A stretch of DNA of 56,089 bases from the NCBI GenBank assembly GCA_946403625.1, contig CAMJAP010000011.1, positions 1-56,089 of the forward strand, given 5' to 3'. Shown here in pieces: positions 1 through 7,793 of this stretch. This stretch comes from an uncultured Lachnospiraceae bacterium. Its GTDB lineage: Bacteria; Bacillota; Clostridia; Lachnospirales; Lachnospiraceae. Under the pieces are notes generated by a model. It saw only the letters and a program-made list of their open reading frames with translations. It ran no database searches and was not told the origin of the DNA. How positions within the stretch are numbered: position 1 is the stretch's first letter; the number at the start of each line of letters is the position of its first letter. Position numbers and translations under genes: made by a program.

Positions 1-1468
1 TGATCGGTTCATACCATTGGGAAAACTCCTGTTCTGAAAGGGGCGTAGCATCCAGACCCTTCATGCAAGTATATCCATTTGTTACCAACTCCGTTATAAG
101 TACCAGAAAAACAGCAAAGGAGAATAAGAAGGTAAACTTACATTTTTGGTTAAAATGGGATGCTTTAGCAAAATACAGATAGGCGAGAGCACACCAAATG
201 ACAATAAAGATAAAATTAATACCGAATTCATCCATAGAATTCATTTTGTTCCATGGAACCGTGAGTAAGGGACCCAAAGCAATCATAACAGAGTATAATA
301 ATAACAATAATACACTCCAAAGAGTCAGGAAGCGCAGATCTGTTTTCTTTAGTTCGGGAAATACACGCATCGCCAGCACACAGAAGATAAAGCAGATCAT
401 ATATGAGAAGCGATACCCGTACCAGTTAGGGAAATCAAAAGCATGCATAAATACATATAAAGGCAGGATCAACATGCTGAAAATATAGAACAGGACTAAT
501 CCACCGGCGATAAGTCGCTCTTTTTTGGAAAATACGGATTTACGAAAATAGAGCGGAAGTAGCAGCAGCACAGGAAGACCGCAGTATAAAAGCGGTAGTC
601 GATTGTCCAAATCCGGTAATTGGCCGATAAACATACTATTGATAATTGCGGGGATAGAGGTATCAAGCGTTTCAAAGGCGGTATTGTCTTCGGCCATATG
701 AGAAAGCAGGTAAAATGCCGCCGGGAATAACACCGCTCCGGCCATTCCGGCAGCTAACACAACAGATCCTCCAAAACGGATTAAAATAGAAAGACATTCT
801 TTGAGTGCTTTTTTGTCAAAGCGATCAAAGTGAAGGATCAAAAGACAGAAGAGAATCACTACGGCGAAAACACCGACCATAAAGGACATATAAAAATTGG
901 TGACAAACAGATAAAACCATGCAAAGCAAAGCGGGAAAAAAGTTCTTGACCTGACGGCAGATACCAGTAGAGTTACAATTACCGGGACCATAAATACTGC
1001 GTCCAGCCAAATGATATTAAAATGCAGGGAGATCACAAAACTGTTCAGGGCATAGCAGAGAGAAAAGAAAAGGATCCAAATATCATTTCGTTTCAGTACC
1101 TTTTGTGAAAAAAAGGAAAAAGTAGCAGCAGCTAAAGAGATTTTCATCGTTATGATGAAAACAGTCATGGTCGGGATCGATATAAAATCTAATAAATAGA
1201 GCAGATTAAAGGGACTGAGCGTATAATAGGCATAGGTTAATGCCGTGCCGGAACCGTAATAAATCGAAAAAGAGTACCAATAACTCTCCTCACCACGCAG
1301 TACTTTCAGAAAAAGGGAGATAAAATCAATATATTGGGCATAAAGGTCGCCGCGCAGAATGGTATAGTTACCCAAACCCAGAACGCGATATACGCCCAGA
1401 AATAAAGTGAAAACAAATATGGTCAGAAAAAAAGCAAATAAGGGAAGGAAGCGTTTATTTTTTTCCAT
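1..1468 (-). CDS. YfhO-family membrane protein, 3' part beyond the window
   Basis: The reading frame is open from an ATG at 1468 down to the first base of the window, giving about 489 residues with no stop, so the C-terminal half lies outside. The protein begins MEKNKRFLPLFAFF and runs through many hydrophobic segments. It carries the early YfhO pattern seen in its neighbour: a GDLYAQYIDF stretch, then SYWYSFSIYYGSGTALTYA, then YYTLSPFNLLYLL. YfhO proteins are GT-C-type membrane enzymes linked in Bacillus and Listeria to glycosylation of lipoteichoic acid. The start lies 2 bases after the stop of the 862-residue YfhO gene and has a GGAGG ribosome binding site inside that gene's end, so the two are co-transcribed and probably translationally coupled. 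The family call is sound; the substrate is unknown. Confidence 0.85.
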   Translation of the reverse strand, partial: MEKNKRFLPLFAFFLTIFVFTLFLGVYRVLGLGNYTILRGDLYAQYIDFISLFLKVLRGEESYWYSFSIYYGSGTALTYAYYTLSPFNLLYLLDFISIPTMTVFIITMKISLAAATFSFFSQKVLKRNDIWILFFSLCYALNSFVISLHFNIIWLDAVFMVPVIVTLLVSAVRSRTFFPLCFAWFYLFVTNFYMSFMVGVFAVVILFCLLILHFDRFDKKALKECLSILIRFGGSVVLAAGMAGAVLFPAAFYLLSHMAEDNTAFETLDTSIPAIINSMFIGQLPDLDNRLPLLYCGLPVLLLLPLYFRKSVFSKKERLIAGGLVLFYIFSMLILPLYVFMHAFDFPNWYGYRFSYMICFIFCVLAMRVFPELKKTDLRFLTLWSVLLLLLYSVMIALGPLLTVPWNKMNSMDEFGINFIFIVIWCALAYLYFAKASHFNQKCKFTFLFSFAVFLVLITELVTNGYTCMKGLDATPLSEQEFSQWYEPI

Positions 1469-1470
1469 TT

Positions 1471-4059
1471 TTATTTTTCCTCCGATGCTTTATTTTCTTT
1501 TTTAACACTTTTCAGCCAGATCAAAAGCCACAGCAGAAGACATACGGAAGTGATTGCAGTGGAGATCAACTGATAAGGGGGCTCAAAGGAAAGCAGGATT
1601 TCATGAGGTCCGGGCGTAAGCGCAAGAGCAATGAAACTGCCATTAACAGAGGCTAATACTTTTTCAGGAACACCATCCACATAAGCCTGCCAGCCCTTTT
1701 CATAGGGAATGGAGGTGAAAAGCACCGGACGATCTTCGGTTGCATTTACGACACCACGGATCTCTCCGTTCTTCCAATTCGTAACATAAAGTGGTTGACG
1801 GATCAGGTCATTATAGCAGTCAGCCAAAAATTCCGGATGGTAAGTATATAAGAACAGATTCTTTATGCGGTAGTCATAATTGGGACCGGAGATGAACTGC
1901 AGGGTGAGTTCCGGTATCCCATCTTCATTCGGAGTAAATGCAGCGATGGAATGGTCGGAAAGCGTGGAGATTTTATTAAAGCCTTCCGAAGCTCCGATTA
2001 CCTGAGGAGCGGTCATATCCATGCTAACCTCGTTCCAAGGTTCGATGAAGATCATAATAGGATCTTCGAGCTTGTCTTGGGGGGAAAGAGAAAGCAAGCC
2101 GTTATTGGTAATATCGGAAATATGTTGGAAGACCAGAGAGTCGCCTAAAGGAATGGTTTCCATGTTTTTAGTCTTGATATCAAAATTTTCCAAAGATAAT
2201 TCCTCGTAGAAAGGATAGTTGTGATCTGTCATGTGGAGGATCAGGTCCATTTGTGTCGTAAACGGATTATTGGAGGGCATAAATGAAGCAATAGAGGTCG
2301 AAACCATATAGCCAATCGGCAGTGCATAGGGAAAGGACTGTATGCTGCCGGTTTGAAGATTGCCTTCATAACGAACATCTAATAACATCTTGGTAATATC
2401 AGTATATCCATGGTCGTACAATGTCATAAAAGAGGTAGAGATACCCAACGATGACAGCGCATTTCGTAAATGCGGAGTGTCAGTTGTGGAGAAGGAAACC
2501 AGCCCGGGGTATTGGAAATAGGACGGAGCATTCAGGCTTTGTTCCCCATGAAAACGAATTCTGGAAAAATAGGTATCGCGGTCCGGCAAGGCCTGCAGAA
2601 GGTCGGCCTCGGTGGCTTCCCAAGAATTGACATAATCTTTGGAAAGAAGGCCGATGTTGTTACCACGGAAACAAAAGATGCCGTTTAACACCAGTTCAGT
2701 GATGAAGAACAGCGTTGCCAGCACCGGTGTGATGCGGGGGAAGCGGTTCTCTTTCAAAAGCAGGATTAATGCAGTATACACCACAATAAAAAATGCATTT
2801 AACAAAAGCATATTGTGATTGTTGGCTGAAGCATATGGTAAGGTGGTCTGCTGGAACGGGATCATAACGGAGTAGAAGAGTATAAGTCCGGCAGCATAAA
2901 TAAGAAGTGCTCGCTTAGGAATCTCTTTTAGAAAAGGGATTACACGCGCGGTTACGCAAAGTAGTAGGAAAACAACGCAGTAGGAAAAACGAAAAGCATA
3001 CCAGTTAGGAGCTTCAAACGCATGCAAAAACTTATAGATCGGCATGAATTGCATACCTAAAAGATAGAAGATCAAAAGACCGGCAGACAGCCCTTTTTCT
3101 TTTCGGGAGATACCGGCACTGGTAAAATAAAACGGAAGGAGCAGCAGAATCGGTAGTCCGCAGTACAACAACGGAATCGGGCTACTCATTCCCTGATTCT
3201 CTCCGAGAAACAGATTGTTGAACAGATCCGGCAATGTAAAACTGATCGATTGGAAACCGGTGGAAGCGGAGTCTCGGGAAGAGAGCAACTGATCGGCAGC
3301 AGGAAGCAGAATGGCACAACAGATACCGGCAGCTAAAAGAACAGAACCGGAAAAAATCCCGCTTTTTTTCAAGAGCGGTTTTATGTTTGTTTTGTCAATG
3401 ACCGGGGTGTGATAGAACAAAAAGGCAAGAAAGACAAGTGCAGAAAATACACCTGTGATATAGCCCATATAAAAATTCGTGAAGAAAAGATAAGCATATA
3501 CCAGCGGCAGATAAGTATATCGTCCGGTTTGTACAAAGTGATCGATTGCATAGATCAGGATCGGCAGGATATAGAGTGCATCCAGCCAGATCATATTATA
3601 CTGCATCATTAAAGCAAAACTGCTGAGCGGGAACGCTATAGAAAGCAGAATAGTATAGGCCTGATCGCGTTTCAGTGTTTTTGCAAAAAAGAACTGGAGT
3701 GCAGCAGCGGCCAAAGACAGTTTGCTGATGATGATCGCAAGGGTTAATGTGTAGACGGGGATGCCGGGGAGCAAATACAACAGATTGAGCGGACTCAGGC
3801 AATAATATGCGTAAGAGGCAGCCGTATTGCTACCAAGGTATAGAGAAAATGAATACCAAATATTATCTCCCTTTTTCAGAGCTTCCAGAAAACCGCGAAT
3901 AAAAGCGATATATTGGGAAAAGAGATCTCCGGAGAGGATGGTAATAGTATTGTTAGCCAGTAGATTTACTATCGCAAAGATCAGAAGATATGTTAGCAGT
4001 GTTCCAAAAGCTGCATATAATGGATAGAGTCTTTTTTTCTGAAGCAGTTTGTTAAGCAT
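1471..4059 (-). CDS. yfhO: YfhO-family membrane protein (862 aa)
   Basis: An 862-residue polytopic membrane protein. It has about a dozen hydrophobic segments in residues 1-470 and a C-terminal extracytoplasmic region ending in one more membrane segment and a lysine-rich tail. Family signatures are GDLFSQYIAF near residue 45, SLYLGSNTAASYAYYCLSP near residue 75, and the late RPVLFTSIPYEKGWQAYVDG region typical of YfhO. Members of this GT-C-like family are needed for sugar decoration of lipoteichoic acid in Bacillus and Listeria, using a lipid-linked sugar outside the membrane; the acceptor here is inferred. It is the first gene of a two-YfhO unit behind a SigA promoter at 4097-4125. AAAGGAC precedes the ATG. 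Confidence 0.9.
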   Translation of the reverse strand: MLNKLLQKKRLYPLYAAFGTLLTYLLIFAIVNLLANNTITILSGDLFSQYIAFIRGFLEALKKGDNIWYSFSLYLGSNTAASYAYYCLSPLNLLYLLPGIPVYTLTLAIIISKLSLAAAALQFFFAKTLKRDQAYTILLSIAFPLSSFALMMQYNMIWLDALYILPILIYAIDHFVQTGRYTYLPLVYAYLFFTNFYMGYITGVFSALVFLAFLFYHTPVIDKTNIKPLLKKSGIFSGSVLLAAGICCAILLPAADQLLSSRDSASTGFQSISFTLPDLFNNLFLGENQGMSSPIPLLYCGLPILLLLPFYFTSAGISRKEKGLSAGLLIFYLLGMQFMPIYKFLHAFEAPNWYAFRFSYCVVFLLLCVTARVIPFLKEIPKRALLIYAAGLILFYSVMIPFQQTTLPYASANNHNMLLLNAFFIVVYTALILLLKENRFPRITPVLATLFFITELVLNGIFCFRGNNIGLLSKDYVNSWEATEADLLQALPDRDTYFSRIRFHGEQSLNAPSYFQYPGLVSFSTTDTPHLRNALSSLGISTSFMTLYDHGYTDITKMLLDVRYEGNLQTGSIQSFPYALPIGYMVSTSIASFMPSNNPFTTQMDLILHMTDHNYPFYEELSLENFDIKTKNMETIPLGDSLVFQHISDITNNGLLSLSPQDKLEDPIMIFIEPWNEVSMDMTAPQVIGASEGFNKISTLSDHSIAAFTPNEDGIPELTLQFISGPNYDYRIKNLFLYTYHPEFLADCYNDLIRQPLYVTNWKNGEIRGVVNATEDRPVLFTSIPYEKGWQAYVDGVPEKVLASVNGSFIALALTPGPHEILLSFEPPYQLISTAITSVCLLLWLLIWLKSVKKENKASEEK

Positions 4060-4096
4060 AGAACCGATGTCCTTTCAAAGTATTACTAATGATTTG

Positions 4097-4125
4097 ATTA
4101 TATAGTGCTTTGGAATGTAACGCAA
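4097..4125 (-). promoter_or_regulatory. SigA-type promoter of the YfhO pair
   Basis: Read on the minus strand, TTGCGT (4125-4120) and TATAAT (4102-4097) are separated by exactly 17 bases. It lies 38 bases upstream of the ATG at 4059 and directs transcription of the two minus-strand YfhO genes. Confidence 0.75.
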
Positions 4126-4167
4126 TATGGGAGTGGATCAATAGCCACCGTTTCCCGGGCAATTCGA

Positions 4168-5952
4168 TTAGATTTCGTCATAGGATGGGATTGAGGGAGC
4201 ATCTCCGTATGCTTCATGAAGTTGTTCGGATAGATCGATCAAATCCGTCAGGGTAATTTCTATGGCATCTGCACCGGGATAATTCACAAGTAGCGACGGG
4301 GCAGAAATGTATAAGCAGTCAGCACAATAGAAGATCCTATAATCTTCGGGAATGGTGACAGGATAAATATAATGAGCGTATTTTAGGGGGAGAACATAAA
4401 GTGTATCGGATCGTAGTTCTCCGGAGCGTACTTTTTCGGTGTCAAGTTGCTGGGAATTTTTTAGGCCTCGTCCTACCTTTGAGGCGTTGAGGGTCATATG
4501 ATTGTGCGCAGCAAATACAGCAGCGTCTGTAATGAAAACCGGTCCCAAAAAGGAAAGGTGTTTTGTTTCAGGAGAATAGCAATTCTCAAATGCGACAGCC
4601 GGGATACTGCAATAACCGTCTATGACGGTATCAGTACCGCCGTTTGCTGTTTTCGGAACGACATCTGCATATTGCAACAAAGTACAGATTGCAAGCAGAA
4701 TGCAGAGCAGATTGCGAGATTTGAACATTCGGTTGATGACCGTAAGGCACCCCAATAGAATCAGATACCAAACCGGCCAGAAGAATCGGGCGGAAGATCG
4801 AAAATTGGAAAGCATAATAGATGTCTTCTCATTTAAAAGCGGGCGCAGATCGTAAAGCGGATGGCCGGCGAATCGGGCACATACTCCAAAAGAAAGAAGG
4901 GTGATCAGCAATACGGAGAAGAGACAAAAACGAAATTCCATAGATTTTTTTTGAAACTGTTTTTTTACGGCGTTTTTTTCTTTTAAAAGCAATATAATAG
5001 AAAAAAACAGCAAAATGATGATACCTATTCCCAGATAAAATGCGTTTTCTGTGGAAAAGGGCGGCTGTATTGCAGGAAAGAAAGCAGAATAGGAAGTAGG
5101 ATTGAGCAAGTCGGTCAGATCAAAGGTAAGTAGACCGAGTCCCCAAACAGGAATGTTCGGATAGGCGATAAAACCGCCACCTTCATAGTAACAAAACAGA
5201 GTTACTATGACACAACTAAAAAATATGGCAAGAACCGGTTTGATTTGATGACCTATCAGAAAACGATAGATGCAGTTCAATGTCATAAGGAGCCCCACCA
5301 TGATAAACAGGTATCCGTGAATCCACACAGACAGTCCGCACAACAGGCTCCAGAAAAGGATCTGCTTCTTCAATGTAAGGCGGGGGTGGTCCAGGATTAA
5401 CAAAAAGCAAAGCAGGATCAGCCATTGCCCGGCCAGGGCGCTGTGATGAAAACAACGGAACAGTAAAGGTACATTACAGATGAATAAAGGAACAGTGCAC
5501 ATTGCCGCAGCAAATCGGACTTTTAGGCGATGAAGCAGAAGGGCGGCACAGAGTCCCTGCAAGGCAAAACATAAAAGAGTCCATAATCCGAAATATTGGA
5601 AATATTCCGGAAGTAATGGAGAGATCAGTTTGAAAAAGAAGGCAAAGATCGGGATAGAATCGCTGTTGATGATGGAGGACATATACGGATAGGGATAATG
5701 ATCTGTTTGTCCTAATGGATGTTGCCAAGGGGAATAACGGTAAAAATCAAATCCAAACTGATGTGACATGACATCCTGATCCGGACTAGTGTATAAAAAA
5801 GAAACATTGGTAGGAACCAACGGAGCGATACCGTATATGAGAAGAAAAAGGACGATACCGATAAAAGCACCGCAAAGAACATATACCTTTGGCTGTGCAA
5901 GAAAATCGGCGGAGGCTTTTTCGACCGGGGTCATATTATCGTTCGAATGCAT
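4168..5952 (-). CDS. DUF6311-like GT-C membrane protein (594 aa)
   Basis: A 594-residue integral membrane protein with a short cytoplasmic N-terminus, a first membrane helix near residues 22-44 and then about ten more. After the first helix it has DQDVMSHQFGFDFYRYSPW (58-76) followed by HPLG and YPYPY. This D-x(4)-H-x-FG-x-DFYR-x-SPW pattern resembles the DUF6311 family of putative GT-C glycosyltransferases; I recall the family from memory and have not searched. The C-terminal 150 residues form a soluble extracytoplasmic part ending in an acidic tail. AAAGGAG lies 8 bases before the ATG. It follows the GT39-like gene by 42 bases on the same strand, so the two form an operon. Its sugar and acceptor are unknown. 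Confidence 0.75.
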   Translation of the reverse strand: MHSNDNMTPVEKASADFLAQPKVYVLCGAFIGIVLFLLIYGIAPLVPTNVSFLYTSPDQDVMSHQFGFDFYRYSPWQHPLGQTDHYPYPYMSSIINSDSIPIFAFFFKLISPLLPEYFQYFGLWTLLCFALQGLCAALLLHRLKVRFAAAMCTVPLFICNVPLLFRCFHHSALAGQWLILLCFLLILDHPRLTLKKQILFWSLLCGLSVWIHGYLFIMVGLLMTLNCIYRFLIGHQIKPVLAIFFSCVIVTLFCYYEGGGFIAYPNIPVWGLGLLTFDLTDLLNPTSYSAFFPAIQPPFSTENAFYLGIGIIILLFFSIILLLKEKNAVKKQFQKKSMEFRFCLFSVLLITLLSFGVCARFAGHPLYDLRPLLNEKTSIMLSNFRSSARFFWPVWYLILLGCLTVINRMFKSRNLLCILLAICTLLQYADVVPKTANGGTDTVIDGYCSIPAVAFENCYSPETKHLSFLGPVFITDAAVFAAHNHMTLNASKVGRGLKNSQQLDTEKVRSGELRSDTLYVLPLKYAHYIYPVTIPEDYRIFYCADCLYISAPSLLVNYPGADAIEITLTDLIDLSEQLHEAYGDAPSIPSYDEI

Positions 5953-5994
5953 AAAGGTAGCTCCTTTGAAATAAACATATATTCGGTGTTTTGA

Positions 5995-7584
5995 TTATAA
6001 ACCGGCTACGAAATGATAAACGGAAAAAGACTCGGAGGTATACTTACATTCACCGCTCAAACGGGCACGCAGATCATAATGTGCATTGTCTTTCTCCAGA
6101 TCATAGAGTTCTGCCGTTTCGGAATTCATAACCAAATAGATTTCAGTTCCGGCAGGGAAGCACTGGTTGATATAGGATTGCAAGAAATCATTCATGCCAC
6201 TTCCGGTATAGCCGTCAATTCCCATGGAGACATTATTCTCTATGACAGCGTCATAAATGTAGAATAACAGGTAGTTGGTATCAGAACGCTCGGGAGACCA
6301 TAACGGAAACGCAGCATAGCATCCCTCTGTTATATCCCAAACACGGAGATTACGGTTTAAGTATGCTGTGACAGAGGTTTCATATGCATTATCCAGAAAA
6401 ACCAGAATATCCTGTTCGGTGCAGGTTTGGTTCAGATAATCGGCAGTTGCTTTTCCCATAGAGTAGGGCTCCCGAATTTCATAGATAATAGTATTTGGAT
6501 ATCCGGTTACGCACATAATTGCATACATAAAAGATAATGAAATATGCATTGAATGATGTAAACGAAGGGTAACTTGCGCATCATTCGGCGCCGGTATTAT
6601 CCATAAAACAAAAAGAAAGGTTGAAAAAAGCAAATACGGTTTTTGGCCGCTGGGCATAACGAAAATCAGAATATACCAAACAAACAGTATTTCAAAAAAG
6701 TAGATGATCAATGTACCCCATTGTTTGCGGGTGATAAGATAGAATGCAAGAAAAAATTGAAATGCAAACAGGAAGAGGGCCAAAAAAGTAAGAATTTTTT
6801 TATGGGCAAAAACGGGGAAAAACATAAATATTTCCCCATAAAGACGATTTTTGATCAGCTCCGGATCATTGAGAATGGCAATGTTCCAATTCCCTGTATC
6901 CGGACTGCCTAATAATTGCAGAACCATTAAAAAACAGCCGAATATGCCAATCAGAGTACCGATATAGGGCTTCCAGATGATTTTCTTTTTCGAACGATAC
7001 TCTTGGTAGATTTCCCATACATCAACTAAAAGAATGCCGCCTACGATTCCGGCAACCATCAAGTGCAGATTGATCAGGCAAAAAAGCAGCGCACCATATA
7101 AGAGAGCTTTTTGTTTGCGCTTTGGATATAGGACTGCCAACAAGATTAAAAGACAGCTGACCGGCGAATAGCTTCTGGATACCACCGGATACCAGTATAT
7201 AAACATAGGACTGAGCATCAAAAGAGACTTTGTTACGATATGAAAAGGAGATTTTAAGGCAATAGTAAACACAGCTATGGCAGTAAAAAACCAGCTGATA
7301 TAGTTGAGACATATTATCGGAAAACCGGCTTTGGCAAAGGGCATTAAAATAAGGAACCACAGTGCCGGATGTCCTTCGTGTTTTAAAACCTGAAAAAGGT
7401 TTTTTAGGGGAGTATCCCGAGCAATCAACCAGGCTTGAGCTTCGTCGCGCCATACCTCGTGGTAGGGAATTAACAGAAAAGAAAGCATTACAGACAATAT
7501 AGCGATAGCAATACAGGCAACTTGTTCTGATGAGTATTGCTTAAGTCCGGTATGTTTTTTTGTGCTATTCTCAAAATTATTCAT
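5995..7584 (-). CDS. GT39-like (GT-C) membrane glycosyltransferase (529 aa)
   Basis: The frame is open further upstream to 7833, but that extension crosses the promoter at 7627-7655 and has no family likeness. The ATG at 7584, preceded by AAGGTG, is the likely start. The 529-residue protein has about ten membrane helices. Just after the first helix comes EVWRDEAQAWLIARD (43-57), then EGHPALW (70-76). An acidic D-E pair in the first outer loop is the hallmark of GT-C enzymes of the ArnT/PMT (GT39) type, which use polyprenyl-phosphate sugars. The C-terminal 110 residues are soluble and outside. Function in surface glycan or lipoteichoic-acid-type decoration is inferred from the neighbouring YfhO and DUF6311-like genes. 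Confidence 0.75.
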   Translation of the reverse strand: MNNFENSTKKHTGLKQYSSEQVACIAIAILSVMLSFLLIPYHEVWRDEAQAWLIARDTPLKNLFQVLKHEGHPALWFLILMPFAKAGFPIICLNYISWFFTAIAVFTIALKSPFHIVTKSLLMLSPMFIYWYPVVSRSYSPVSCLLILLAVLYPKRKQKALLYGALLFCLINLHLMVAGIVGGILLVDVWEIYQEYRSKKKIIWKPYIGTLIGIFGCFLMVLQLLGSPDTGNWNIAILNDPELIKNRLYGEIFMFFPVFAHKKILTFLALFLFAFQFFLAFYLITRKQWGTLIIYFFEILFVWYILIFVMPSGQKPYLLFSTFLFVLWIIPAPNDAQVTLRLHHSMHISLSFMYAIMCVTGYPNTIIYEIREPYSMGKATADYLNQTCTEQDILVFLDNAYETSVTAYLNRNLRVWDITEGCYAAFPLWSPERSDTNYLLFYIYDAVIENNVSMGIDGYTGSGMNDFLQSYINQCFPAGTEIYLVMNSETAELYDLEKDNAHYDLRARLSGECKYTSESFSVYHFVAGL

Positions 7585-7613
7585 ACAATACACCTTGCTA
7601 TTTTCAAAATTAT
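7564..7613. repeat. Two 17-base direct repeats around the start codon
   Basis: GCTATTCTCAAAATTAT (7564-7580) recurs as GCTATTTTCAAAATTAT (7597-7613) with one change, 33 bases apart. The first copy is in the start of the GT39-like gene, the second in its leader. Each copy holds an ATTTTNAAAAT-like near-palindrome. They may be operator copies or a small duplication. Confidence 0.5.
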
Positions 7614-7626
7614 AAAAGCGTGTTAA

Positions 7627-7655
7627 ATTATACACTTTACCATAAAATATGTCAA
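7627..7655 (-). promoter_or_regulatory. Consensus SigA promoter for the GT39-like/DUF6311-like operon
   Basis: On the minus strand TTGACA (7655-7650) and TATAAT (7632-7627) are separated by 17 bases, a perfect match to the housekeeping consensus. Transcription should begin near 7620, leaving a leader of about 36 bases before the ATG at 7584. Confidence 0.85.
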
Positions 7656-7793
7656 AACTGCATATGGATATTTTGAGAAAATACTTGTAAAATATAAAGA
7701 ATAATTGTGTTAGTCTATGAAAGATGTGAAAGAATCTGTAAGGTATTGCGATCAGTAATAGGCGGCAGGAAAAACTTTCACGGTGGTGATCGG

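Noticed and set aside
198-488. Small plus-strand open frame at the left edge
   Set aside because: It lies opposite a clear YfhO-family reading frame that is open through the whole edge; composition and frame show it is a shadow.
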